Shown here in pieces: positions 11,384 to 21,939 of a DNA stretch of 64,000 nucleotides. Position 1 is the stretch's first letter. Every line of letters starts with the position of its first letter. The notes beneath the pieces are model-generated. The model was not told the origin of the DNA, ran no database searches, and saw only the letters and a list, made by a program, of their open reading frames with translations. The stretch spans positions 2,046,001 through 2,110,000 of the forward strand of contig CP053171.1 of NCBI GenBank assembly GCA_014607495.2, given 5' to 3'. Made by a program: the position numbers and the translations under genes. The stretch comes from Carposina sasakii. Lineage: Eukaryota; Arthropoda; Insecta; Lepidoptera; Carposinidae.

Positions 11384-11492
11384 GTCGGTTGGATGCAGGC
11401 TGCTTCCGACCGGTCGGAGTGGAGGTTGTTGGGGGAGGCCTATGTCCAACAGTGGACTTCTCAGGGCTGTAAATGATGATGATGATATGTAA
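11384..11492 (+). pseudogene. RTE-type LINE ORF terminal codons and tail
   Basis: The frame from 11384 reads VGWMQAASDRSEWRLLGEA then YVQQWTSQG before TGA at 11474-11476. This is the conserved C-terminus of RTE endonuclease/reverse-transcriptase proteins. The GATGATGATGAT tail that follows is the usual RTE 3' terminus. The copy is severely 5'-truncated. Confidence 0.8.
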
Positions 11493-11555
11493 ATTTACTA
11501 CACATAATCGAATGTCAATAAACACAAACATAACTAATTACATGTAACATCTATA

Positions 11556-11941
11556 CAGGGTGATTTTTGGTCGTCAACGTTCCCGAAAACTACGGAATCT
11601 CCTCATCATCACGATCATTTTTCTCCATGGAAGCATACCTGGGAAGTGTCTGGTTCCCAAGATATTAGGGTCCAAAGTTGAGTAAATAGACTGCGTTTTT
11701 CTGCATAAATGCACATAGACGCGCGGATCAAGATTTTTTCACGAAAAATAATTGATATCTGTCTATGATAAAACTAGCACAAACACTGGACACTATAAAT
11801 TTCGCCCGATTTAGAAATTTAATTTTTTTTTTTCAAAAAAAATTACATTGTTTCCCAGCATTTTTTTTTGGCATAAACTTACTTTATTTGATGTATAGAG
11901 TACGTACCCTTCGTTAAGGGTGGCCACGAAAAAACATCCTG
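11556..11941 (+). mobile_element. MITE-A copy 3
   Basis: CAGGGTGATTTTTGGTCG ... GGCCACGAAAAAACATCCTG with TA on both sides. Full length and close to the consensus. Confidence 0.92.
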
Positions 11942-12253
11942 TATATATCCTGTGACATGCAATAAATGAATCCAAACCTACATACTTTGATATCTATGGC
12001 CACTTGAATTCCATTAAACCACTTCTATGCGGATAGATTATGAAACTCTCATCATATTTGTGAGCCTCAAGCTACATGTAACAATCTAAGGTCACATGTG
12101 ATATATGACTATTTCCACTACACTTGCAAATAGAAAACCTAAAAAAATATTTGAGAAAGAAAAGTAAAGCCAATTTATTCTATTATTTAATTAGCTTTTT
12201 CTATAGATATTGTAATAACCTCATTGACATATAGAAAAAAATGTCCTCATTTT

Positions 12254-12328
12254 GCTAAATGTGCCTATGGTTCTTTATGATCATGCAGTTCTGACTTCCA
12301 CATTTCGGGTACACGGCTTGTCTATTTA
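12254..12328 (-). repeat. Repeat D left-end fragment
   Basis: TTCTTTATGATCATGCAGTT ... TTTCGGGTACACGGCTTGTC, reverse orientation. Confidence 0.6.
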
Positions 12329-12599
12329 TGTATGTATGTACTTATATCGCCCACGCGTAGCTCTTTTAATGAATGAGTACCTACCTACTTAGTTTTTTGA
12401 TTGTTTAAAAGTAAGAAAACAATTATTTTTGACAAATTATTAACAATTAGTTAAAACTTATTTAGTAACAATACTATCCTTAGGCAAGTATGTAATAATT
12501 TTCACTTGAAGTTACTTAATGATAAGTTATTATTCAAACTGCAATACCTATCTATACTGGGCGTAAAAAGACAAGGTTATTCTTAAATTAATACCTTGT

Positions 12600-12970
12600 A
12601 CGAGTATTCTATGTAACATCACGATAATTTTTTTTATATAGAAGCACCCCTGGAAACCACGGGTCTCCTAGATATTGAGGTCCAAAGTTACATGAATATT
12701 ATCATTTTTAACGTAAATCCATCTGAAATCGGTTACAAACATTTTTTTTTTCGAAGATACCATGTCAAAAATCAAATATACATACCTACAAATCTAATAT
12801 TATAAAATTAAATGTTATGATGAACATCAAACGAATACATTGCTTGCAATAAAATGACAGTATTTTTTTATAATTTTTGTCGTTTCCCAAGGTTGGTTCC
12901 ATAGAAGAAAATGATCGTAACTTTAAAAGAATACGAGGTATTAAAAAAACATCGTTGTCTTTTTACAGCC
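12600..12970 (+). mobile_element. Old MITE-A relative
   Basis: ACATCACGATAATTTTTTT, AAGCACCCCTGGAAACCACG and GATATTGAGGTCCAAAGTTA follow the MITE-A order but are strongly diverged. The far end reads CAGCCTGTATA. Probably an ancient copy or a related subfamily. Confidence 0.45.
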
Positions 12971-12973
12971 TGT

Positions 12974-13061
12974 ATAAGGTCTTTTCAAAATTAGTGATTA
13001 TCTTTTTACTTTTACCTAGTTTCGTGTCAAAAGATAATCACTAATTTTGAAAAGACCTTAT
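12974..13061. repeat. Perfect 33-bp hairpin
   Basis: Positions 12974-13006 and 13029-13061 are exact inverted repeats with a 22-base loop. A few more pairs extend outward. It is either a very young fold-back or a conserved RNA stem. No copies elsewhere in the window. Confidence 0.85.
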
Positions 13062-13110
13062 ATACATACTACCTACATAATATACTCGTACTACCTACCT
13101 ATTTATACAA

Positions 13111-13310
13111 AATGTGACAGAAGGGGTATGTTTCGCAGAAATGGTCTTCAATTTGCGACTCGAATTCAAATGTAATTAGAGTGTAACAACAGGGGTACCT
13201 ATATTAGCGAAAAGATATAAAAATAACTCACTACAAAGAACCTATCCACAAAATTTGAGACTGGAATTCACATATTTATATTTCAAGATTGTATGAACAG
13301 TCCTAAGTTA
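13111..13310. mobile_element. MITE-B copy 2, broken
   Basis: Two left-end-like starts (GTGACAGAAGGGGTATG and GTGTAACAACAGGGGTACC), followed by AACCTATCCACAAAATTTGA and a CAAGATTGTATGAACAG centre. The right half is lost. Confidence 0.65.
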
Positions 13311-13311
13311 T

Positions 13312-13812
13312 TTTGGAATAGAAGATAATAGTCTCTCGGAAGAAGTAGAATCTTTCGGAGTGATTTCATAACCAGCGTTATTTCTTTACAGTCATACACA
13401 CAGAGTAACTAAGCATCATCACTCATAGGAACTATTTTGTGTAAAGAGCTTAAACGCGTTCGAATTCGAATTTCAAACTCGCATTTAGTAGTCGATGGAG
13501 TATTTAATAAAGAAGCCGTACACTACAACCTTCTGCAATGTTATTAGACCGAGGTTCGCTTCGATAAAAGAACTACACTTGGCTGTACAGTGAAATACCA
13601 TTGGCTTTATTGAGTTTAATAAAAATTCTCGCCACCATATTGCCATATGAACATTGGCTGTTGAGCTCAGAGTTATGGGAACATAGAGAGTGCCTTTATT
13701 TGTTTAATTAAAGGTCAGTTGTAACAACCGTAATTTCCAAATGAACATTTTTACGATATATATGCGAAAAGGCCATCACTTTAGCGTTATACATTTTGAT
13801 GATTATTTAGTA
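13312..13812. other. No gene seen
   Basis: Nothing recognised; moderately AT-rich. Confidence 0.4.
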
Positions 13813-13814
13813 GG

Positions 13815-13915
13815 ATACAGATACGGTTGTTTTCCCGAAATGGTGTAGCCAGAACTGCAAGATCATAAAGGATGTCCCACAGCCACTTTAAGCATAGCGT
13901 GTAAATAATCATGAA
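13815..13915 (+). repeat. Repeat D left half
   Basis: GGTGTAGCCAGAACTGCAAG, AAGGATGTCCCACAGCCAC and AGCATAGCG in family order. The right half is lost. Confidence 0.65.
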
Positions 13916-14204
13916 TAATAAAGAAATAATTACGAAGATATGCAAGATATACCTACTTTTTAAACTTAGGTATAGCTATTCTCCAGGAAAGATAAGCTAT
14001 TGATAGGGGACTGTGAAACATCTTGGTTTTCATTATGCACTCCATCTATAAGCCATGGCTGCCATTACGAACATACTCGACCCCTTTTAGATAAAAAATT
14101 GCCCGGTTTTATCATAAGGGTACCATCTCACTGATGCACCAATGTTGTTACGTCAATGGAACAACCACAGATTAACTTTAGTTATACATACATAATAATT
14201 ATAA

Positions 14205-14373
14205 ACATGGCTGTTTTTACAAAAATGAAGGCACGTTAAGCATAAGAGGGGCCAAATGTTAATGATTTAGTGACAATCTAGTGAGAGAACGTCCCTAGAC
14301 TTAGTTGGCTTTTACGACGTGCACGGAAGATGATGCAGCTGATAAGTATATTCTACGCCACGCATCAGCATAT
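14205..14373 (+). repeat. Repeat D, diverged
   Basis: ACATGGCTGT ... GTGCACGGAAGATGATGCAG ... CACGCATCAGCA keeps the family order with small deletions. Confidence 0.65.
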
Positions 14374-14470
14374 GTCATTTTAGTTTTGAAGACTACATAT
14401 TCGGTGCAGTTGGTAACTTAAAGGCACTGGTTTTAATCACTTCACCACTTAAACAATATTACCTAACTAG

Positions 14471-14640
14471 CAAAAGCAAAGCGAGAGCGAAAATTGTACA
14501 AAAATCGCTGATTGCTTGTCAAATTCGTATTACGTAAAATGAATTTCAAAGGAATTTTGACATTTCAAGGCGAATATTGTACAATTTTCGCTATCGCTTT
14601 GCTTCGGCTTTGCTATTGCTTTTACGTAATCAGGGGGCGG
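14471..14640. mobile_element. TTACGTAA-ended fold-back, copy 2
   Basis: TAGCAAAAGCAAAGCGAGAG and the reverse CTTTGCTTCGGCTTTGCTA are inverted arms. GTCAAATTCGTATTACGTAA and TTTTACGTAATCAGGGGG match copy 1. Confidence 0.6.
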
Positions 14641-14751
14641 TTTAGTTCGATTTACATCCACAACAAAAGATAACACATACTTAACATTGGTGACGTTTGG
14701 TTCTTAGTGCGATTCGGCGGGAAAAGCTGGAAGGGAGCGGGTGTAATTTTC

Positions 14752-14850
14752 TATTCTATTCTATTCTTTATTGTACACAGACATTTTATATGGAAAAACA
14801 TTTTACATTGACAATGTATAAAGGCGTGCTTATAATTTTCTCGTGAAAAT
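14752..14850 (-). mobile_element. LINE 3' tail
   Basis: The repeated TATTCTATTCT is the reverse of an AGAATAGAATAG tail, followed by TTTATTGTACACAG and, further in, GGCGTGCTTAT. This is the same terminus as 1851. Confidence 0.55.
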
Positions 14851-14854
14851 CAAA

Positions 14855-15645
14855 ATTTATTTGTAAATGGCTTGCATGTGTCCGTAAAGTGATGTTTTCT
14901 GGTAGATAAGTTATATTTTGTTTACTTGTGATGTGAATCTAGTGCGTGTGCATAGTTTTATATGCAGGTAAGCTAAGTAAAACTTTAGTCGGAATACAAT
15001 CTCTTCATGGGCTTATGTAAGTTGTTTTTGCAATTCTTTTTGAATTTCATTCATTTTACACTTGTTCTTGAGGATTTTCCTGACGATTCCATTCATCATC
15101 ATCATTATCATCCATCATAAATTCAGAAATCATTTACTAAAGACAATGGCTGTATGGGCTTAGTTCCCCTTACCTTTCCTTCGGGATAAACTATTTTTTT
15201 TAAATCATAGTGCGCTAATGAATAAGCACCTTTATTCTGTCACTTCCTTTGTTATCGCCATTTTGCATATATTTCCCGCGCAAAATTACAGCATTTTTTA
15301 AAATTGAAAAACAGAATCTATCTCATACAGCCCAAGATTCTTTTTTATTTGGAGACTCCTGGTATGAAAAGCCAACTTTTTGTTGTCTAGCGATTTCGGT
15401 GCTTATACTTTAGAGTTTAGGATCACTTTTTATTTGAAGAAACGTCTGAAACTTGTTTTTTTCTTCAAGATAATCTCGCTGAAGAAGTTACAAAGTATTA
15501 AGATAATAAAATGCATTTAAACTCTATTTATTAATATTTTGCTTAACATTAGCTTTGCTATAACATTATTATCATTTTAGTCTACTACTGAACATAGGTC
15601 TTTCCCGAAATGAAAATAAAATAAATACATGTAACTCGTTCATAT
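14855..15645. other. No gene seen
   Basis: No frame or family recognised. Confidence 0.45.
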
Positions 15646-15651
15646 TACAAG

Positions 15652-15737
15652 TTATACTATACGCCAACGGTCCTGGCATGCGCTGTCATATAACGTTCTA
15701 TGACGGCGTGTGCCAGGGGGGTTGGCGTATAGTATAA
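15652..15737. repeat. 86-base imperfect hairpin
   Basis: Outer arms of 17 bases (15652-15668 and 15721-15737) pair perfectly. Inner arms around CCTGGCATGCGCTGTCATA pair with three differences, and the loop is about TAACGTTC. The length resembles a microRNA precursor, but a small fold-back transposon is at least as likely. Confidence 0.7.
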
Positions 15738-15775
15738 GGCTTCAACATTGCATATTAAACTACCAAAAAACAAAC

Positions 15776-16000
15776 GGTGATAGCCCAATGGTTAAGACGT
15801 GTGCGCCTTTCAGTCAAAAGGCGTGGGTTCGATACCAATCACGGGCCTGTACCACTGAATTTATTTCATGTACGGATTTTCCAAAATTGTCACTTAGTTA
15901 TACCCGAGTAAGGTTGGCGTCAGACAGGCAGCCGGCCGTAAAACAAATGCCAAACCTTTGGCAATGTGAGTTTCGAAAGAAGGTAGGAAGAGGATGAAAT
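15776..16000 (+). mobile_element. SINE1 copy 1 (tRNA head, body type 1)
   Basis: A tRNA-derived RNA polymerase III promoter: A box TAGCCCAATGG (15781-15791) and B box GGTTCGATACC (15826-15836). The shared middle CTGAATTTATTTCATGTACG comes next, then a body with GGCAGCCGGCCGTAAAACAA and the end AGGAAGAGGATGAAAT. The overlapping 95-codon frame is a shadow of this SINE. Confidence 0.85.
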
Positions 16001-16004
16001 AACC

Positions 16005-17285
16005 ACTAAATATTCTTCTCATCATAGTAACTCTAGGAATTAGATTAACAGCGCGTCGGTTTTCAGGCTCCGGCCTAATGTATTTAAACTTAGTTCGTGA
16101 ACTTTTGAAAAAGTTCCCGGCACTTTCTCTTTAGTACGTGCGGAACTTAAAAAGGCTTATTTGGCTATTGCTATAAGGTAAGTACATAACTTGCAAAAAA
16201 TAAATTAATTAATAACTACTTAGCTGGTATGTAAATTAAGAAATAAAGACATATTAAGTATATTATAGTATGGCTCTACATGACATTTTTATATATTTTT
16301 TTACAATACAACCCATTTGGATAACTGGCCTAGGCACTCGTCAAATAGCCCATCAACGTATTTCCACATATTAGCATATTCAAAATTCAAATATACCTAT
16401 AGTTGATCTAATTAATGCATTTTATATGACGTGTTAATATACTGGTATCTGCTAAAATGTTAGAATAGGCGGTGCCTACAAGTTTAAAAAACTTCTAAAC
16501 TACGCAGCGTTCATGGTTTCACAACGATGATCGCCAGCTCCCTATATTCATCAAAGACTGTCAAACATCCATCAATACATCGAGTGAAATGTACGTTTTC
16601 ATCAATGTTAGAAAAAAAAACAGATTATTGAGATTCATTGCTTATTTTTTTAATGTCAGACTAAATAGGTAGTTCACTAGTAAGCAATAGAGCTATCAAG
16701 CTATTTAGATGAATCGTTTGTTATAAACTGAATTACATGGCATCTATGGTAAATAAGCATTTATCATATATATAAAACTTTTAACTTTCTATTCGTTTTA
16801 AATGAAGTATATCAGATATGATATATCTTTCTGTTTGTGTCAATAAAAAAATATATTCCCAGGTAACCTAACAATACCTAGATATGTTAAAGTTTTTTTA
16901 CTAGTTAATCCCGGTGAAGATTATTCAGGATTGCCTATGTACTTACATACAATTCGGTCGAATATTAGGCCCATAACCTAATCAAAGACCTAATTATTTC
17001 TTTTCATAAATAAATAATTACAAGAGTAAGATGGCGCGAATGTAAATTATGAAGATGTGAGCAGGACGAGACTTAAGTTTTTTATCTCCACTTGCATATA
17101 GGTTTTTTTTTTTGTTTGCCATCATTGCTGTTGATGGCAGACAAATTGTTTGTGTCGTAAGAGATTTGATGCAAAACAATTTAAGTTTCATCAAAGACAT
17201 ATAGAGTAGCTTGAAAAATACTAGCTTTTTTTAATGACACTTCACTGAAATAGTGTAACGGTAATAGTAGAATCATGCGGTGTGT
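16005..17285. other. No gene seen
   Basis: 1.3 kb of AT-rich DNA with no credible coding or repeat signal. Confidence 0.45.
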
Positions 17286-17289
17286 CAGA

Positions 17290-17636
17290 CCTAATGTTGG
17301 TTTTACCATAAAGGAGAATTGCCTAGCAGCTCTCCTGGATTTCGTCTTTAGGCGACCTTAACTCTTATTAGCTCCACGTTGGTGGCTATTAAGCCCCGAA
17401 TCGCTAACTTATGGCTGACAGACCGTAACAAATCGCACCTTGGGGTGGTGACCGTTGCCAAAGCAAAAGCTTTGCGATTTTTTTTTTTTTGGGTTGTTTA
17501 AATTCACCTCCTTTTTTGTTTGGTAGCGGTTTCATTTTGGGGTGCGAACATAGAAAGTAACATATAAAAAGACAATCGACAAACAAGTTGTTAATGCTTT
17601 CATGTCGAATAAATGATTTTGAATTTGAATTTATTC
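17290..17636 (+). mobile_element. Possible retroelement 3' end
   Basis: A GC-richer block ending TCGAATAAATGATTTTGAAT followed by the TTGAATT repeat. This looks like a polyadenylation signal plus short tail repeat of a non-LTR element. Family not identified. Confidence 0.45.
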
Positions 17637-17877
17637 AAAGACAAATAGACAAATGCATTACAACCTAATTCAATACCTATTAACAATATCTAAGTCCTAA
17701 CTTGAATAACTACAACATCATCAATCAGTACCCTGTCAGCCATCCATCAATACGTTTCCATCACGAGCCAGGGTACTGTATAATTACATCAGCATTCATC
17801 GAACAATATTCTCCAGACACTGGGGTGTTATACTAACCTATGGATAATTTATTTCTTTAACCTAATTTACAATACAG

Positions 17878-18004
17878 TTTGGGCATTATCTCAGGCGATA
17901 AGCCAGCAACTTGTTGTTCATTTACATCTGTCTCCATAATAAACGTGGCTGTCGGATCTCCTCTATGATCCTTCAATTCTTGCTGCCCAATTTCGGGAAT
18001 TCAC
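17878..18004 (-). repeat. Repeat D, left two thirds, reverse
   Basis: TCAGGCGATAAGCCAGCAAC ... ACGTGGCTGTCGGATCTCC ... GCCCAATTTCGGGAATTC. Confidence 0.7.
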
Positions 18005-18295
18005 CCCTTTTGTATACGTATATATGTAAGTTGTAGATACTTATTAAGTTTTCGTCTGTATCTGGGTGCCTATTCTCGCACCGTTCGACATTATCTCTAG
18101 ACTCTACATTAAAGTCCATAAAATATCTAACACACTATAACGGATATTTGACCAGCTGACATCATGCTGGTTATACCTACTATATCCACCATGTGATTTG
18201 TCCTCTCTACGTGACATTGGCGGAATCATTGTGCCCGACACAATTGTGGCCATTAACAAAAATTGAATTGAATGTCCACCATACTCTTCTACTAT

Positions 18296-18647
18296 ACTGT
18301 TTTTTCGTTGCCACCCTTAACAAGGAATACGTTATCTATACATCAAATAAAGTAAGTAAATGCTGGGAAACAATGTATTTTTTTTTTACTTGATGGGGCG
18401 AAATTTATAGTGTCCAGTGCTTATACTAGTTTTATCATAGACAGATATTAAATATTTCTCGTGAAAAAGTCTTGCTACGCGCGTCTATGTGCATTTATGC
18501 AGAAAAACGCAGTCTATTTACTCAACTTTGGACCCTAATATTTTGGAAACCAGTCACTTCCCAGGTATGCTTCCACGGAGAAAAATGATCGTGATGATGA
18601 GGAGATTCCGTAGTTTTCGGGAACGTTGACGATCAAAAATCACCCTG
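18296..18647 (-). mobile_element. MITE-A copy 4
   Basis: TTTTTTCGTTGCCACCCTTA ... GATCAAAAATCACCCTG. The left terminus has lost its CAGG bases. Otherwise full length. Confidence 0.88.
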
Positions 18648-18649
18648 TA

Positions 18650-19660
18650 TTGCCTGGCAGGTGGCAGCACATATACACGCCACATACATTTCTTAACATT
18701 CAAAGAGTGATCATCACTATAAACTGTCAAAAAAGGTAGCTAATACTCGTACCTGGGGCAAGTATTCAGGCATACCAAGAAGTAATTCAAGCGTTCTACA
18801 TGATTATCCATAGATAGGTTTACTTATTTATATTTTTAGAAAAATCTCAGTTGAAACAAAATTCCAGATCAGAGTTCAGCTTGAAGAACTCTGACGAAAA
18901 AATTATGTTAAAATCATTTTTATGGTCATTTAAACATAAATGACATTCAAAATGCATTTAAAACAAATTCAATTCAACCGTAAACATGCCAAGTTTAAAA
19001 TATACTATCACTAAATCGTGGGGCCATTGCACTAACTGCCTAGCGAGGGCGATTACTATCAATTTTGAGTCCTATTGTAAGTGATTTATAGATGACAATG
19101 CAACGGAGATATTGCTTCACTGTTCCGAGTAGGGTGACTATAGATTTGAAAGTTTTAAGATTTTCTTATCATTTTTTTAATTGTCTTTGAAGACAAAACT
19201 ATTTGTAATTTTCCTCACGGCTATTTCGTATTCAATACAATGGATTAATGGCATACCTTTTATCTCCAATACCTTCGAGGTGAGGACAATCTGTCTTATA
19301 GTGGAAATAAGTAATGGTCCTAATGTCGCCAGTACAGTGAATAATGACACTAACACAAGTGGTAAACGAGAAAAAACAAGTTGCGTTATGATTGATGGAG
19401 TGTCAACCATTTATTTTTCGTAATATTATTTATTTTATAGTAATGCCGACGACGATAATGTCGACGCACCTTTACTTCATAAATAATATTATAAATCATT
19501 GGGCATAATCTGACCCGGTTTTCGAAATATAGGTCTTTTTCATATAGTATATTTATTACGTAGGTATCAATTATAGTTTCAATCGCACGTTAGTTAAAGC
19601 TATGTAGCATCATACGGAGCACATATGGCTGTATTGGTCATTTGAGCGGTAGAATATGCT
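18650..19660. other. No supported gene; opposed short frames at 19177-19423
   Basis: Two overlapping frames occupy 19177-19423. The plus one lacks an ATG start. The minus one (77 codons, ATG) is hydrophobic but matches no family I recognise. Treated as chance. Confidence 0.4.
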
Positions 19661-19665
19661 AGGAG

Positions 19666-20007
19666 TAAGCAGTATTATACATACATGTTGGTGAACCCTA
19701 CAAGCAGAGAGAGCATTATTATGTATCCACGGCCGCCGAACTATCGGATGCTGCGCGCACTAGGGCCATAGATGCTGTTCTTGGAGACATACTGTTTGAT
19801 AGATTTACTCAGATGTACAATAGCATTACCTGTAGAACATTACCGTATATCACTTACATTTTTTTTAGCAGATGTCCGCACATACCTGCTCTAGCCGCAC
19901 TGAGGGATGCCCTACAGACTATTGTTAGAACTGACTTCACTCCACCGTGTGATCACGATATCACTTACCACTTCCCATACACATTGATGCGACATATATA
20001 TAACTAG
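19666..20007 (+). pseudogene. Unidentified coding-like stretch
   Basis: An uninterrupted frame of 113 codons plus TAG (20005-20007), GC-richer than its surroundings. It reads as a plausible soluble protein with segments such as YVSTAAELSDAARTRAIDAV and PALAALRDALQTIVRTDF. There is no ATG before 19813, and two stops (TAG 19660, TAA 19666 minus 3) close the frame upstream, so it is a fragment. In the same frame an ATG-started 51-codon frame follows at 20101-20256. I do not recognise the family; a decayed transposon or viral gene is possible. Confidence 0.35.
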
Positions 20008-20100
20008 GGACTGTCTCCACATACCCAATGATACTATATTTTATTACAAAGCAAAATGCTTAGCATTATTATGTATGCAAGCTAATTAGATCAGTTCTAA

Positions 20101-20256
20101 ATGCTCTATTATGATTGCACTGATGCATTAGATATGATGCAAAATGTTAACTACAGTTTAAAATTATATTGCATGATATGCATTAGTAATGATATGCGCA
20201 ATTGTTTTGTGTTTAAAGAGAAAGAATATTGGCAATTTAGTTACATTATTAAATAA
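20101..20256 (+). pseudogene. Second coding-like fragment, same frame
   Basis: ATG to TAA, 51 residues, in frame with the stretch ending at 20007 but separated by several stops. Composition is less convincing. It includes the segment NCFVFKEKEYWQFSYIIK. It may be chance. Confidence 0.2.
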
Positions 20257-20259
20257 GAT

Positions 20260-20785
20260 ATCTCTTGAAAATGTTATTTTATACTTAATTATAATATTTA
20301 TCATAGTATAGTGCCATTCGTTATAATATCTATTATAGTATAAAATAAATAACTAATGTATACCTAGATAAGCGAATACAATAAGAAATAAAATAATAAT
20401 AAAGTCTATAATAAATTCACCATCTGAAATAACTTTGTACTTAAATGTTAATACAAAGGTGTCACAAACATTAACAGGTTGCAAATTATCCATGTGATAA
20501 TACAGTTTTTTTTACATTTACATACAAACCGGAACAATTATTGTCAAGGACAGAATGTTTTAGCTTAACAAGAAAGATGTATATTAATAAACATCGAGTA
20601 GTGACGATATAAATTTACCACGAGGTATAGGAGCTGCTTAGACTAAGATGATAGATTTTTATTAACAAGACCAATTAATTAGTAGAGTTTTTAACTACTC
20701 GTAAGCCCTCATTAATAGAAAATCCAAACCCTTTCGAGTATTTTTTTAATGCAAATATCCTGTACTAATGCGTAGTTTTATGAGA
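20260..20785. other. No gene seen
   Basis: Strongly AT-rich; nothing recognised. Confidence 0.5.
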
Positions 20786-20787
20786 AC

Positions 20788-20976
20788 ACATCAGCTGCAT
20801 CTCTTTCTGTGCATGTCGCGAGAGTCGACTTAGGAACACAGGCATTCTTTAAGGCGATAAGCTAGCAACTTGTCACTATCATTTACTTCTGTCCTCGCTA
20901 TGTTATACCTGGCTGTGGGATCTCCTCAATTATCTTACAGCATCTGGCTAACCCCTTCTAGGAACAAAGCCGTGTG
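20788..20976 (-). repeat. Repeat D, full-length reverse
   Basis: ACATCAGCTGCATCTCTTTC ... AAAGCCGTGTGTATACC, complete, with the short TATA/CATA-type repeat at its left end. MITE-A copy 5 has inserted in that flanking repeat. Confidence 0.8.
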
Positions 20977-20988
20977 TATACCTATATA

Positions 20989-21359
20989 CAGGGTGATTTT
21001 TGGTCGTCAACGTTCCCGAAAACTACGGAATCTCCTCATCATCACGATCATTTTTCTCCATTAAACCATACCTGGAAAGTGTCTGGTTTCTAAAATATTA
21101 GGGTCCAAAGTTGAGTAAATAGACTGCGTTTTTCTGCATAAATGCACATTGACGCGTGTAGCAAGATTTTTTCACGAGAAATAATTCATATCTGTCTATG
21201 AAAAAAATAGCAAAACACTGGACACTATAAATTTCGCCTGATAAAGTATTTTAAAAAATCAAAAAAATTTACATCGTTTCCCAGCATTTTTTAACTTACT
21301 TAATATTGATGTAAAGAGTATGTACCCTTCGTTAAGGGTGGCAACGAAAAAACACCCTG
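20989..21359 (+). mobile_element. MITE-A copy 5
   Basis: CAGGGTGATTTTTGGTCG ... GGCAACGAAAAAACACCCTG, TA on both sides. Confidence 0.92.
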
Positions 21360-21674
21360 TATGTATGTTTAATACTAAAATATTTTATTAAACAATGGTA
21401 AGTACTTACATATTGTAGATATGTGATGCCTGACAAGGCAAATATTGACGTAGACAGCAAATATTTCATGGAGTATATTTAGTCTTAGATCTAGGTCATT
21501 CATCATACTCGTAAGGATTTTATCTTGACTCTAGATTTGTAAGATGTAAGAAAAACATATTTACCATTTTTAGGACTTGATTTATGCATTCTAGCAGAAA
21601 ATCTAAATGTAAAATTAAAAACGTAGATACGTAATTGTTCTATGATTGAACATATAGGTAATATTGTAAACATA

Positions 21675-21935
21675 CAGGGTGTAACAAAAAGGGTATGTTA
21701 AGCGAAAAGCTACGTAAATAGCCCACTGTAGAGAACCTATCCACAAAATTTGAGATTCGAAATCACATGTTTATTTTTCCCAATAGTATGGAGAATTTTT
21801 AAATATCTCAGGAATTTTCACACAATCTTGAAAAATAAACATGTGATTTCGAGTCTAAAATTTTTTGGATAGGTTCTCTACAGTGGGCTAATTACGTAGC
21901 TTTTCGGTTAACATACCCTTTTTGTTACACCCTGT
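21675..21935. mobile_element. MITE-B copy 3, intact palindrome
   Basis: Begins CAGGGTGTAACAAAAAGGGT and ends ACCCTTTTTGTTACACCCTG, TA on both sides. The two halves are long inverted repeats (about 120 bases each) around a short AT-rich centre, so the transcript would fold into one hairpin. Best reference copy in the window. Confidence 0.92.
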
Positions 21936-21939
21936 ATAA

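Noticed and set aside
19177..19423. Hydrophobic minus-strand frame opposed to a plus frame with a signal-like start
   Set aside because: The plus frame has no ATG; the minus frame matches no receptor or transporter motif I know.
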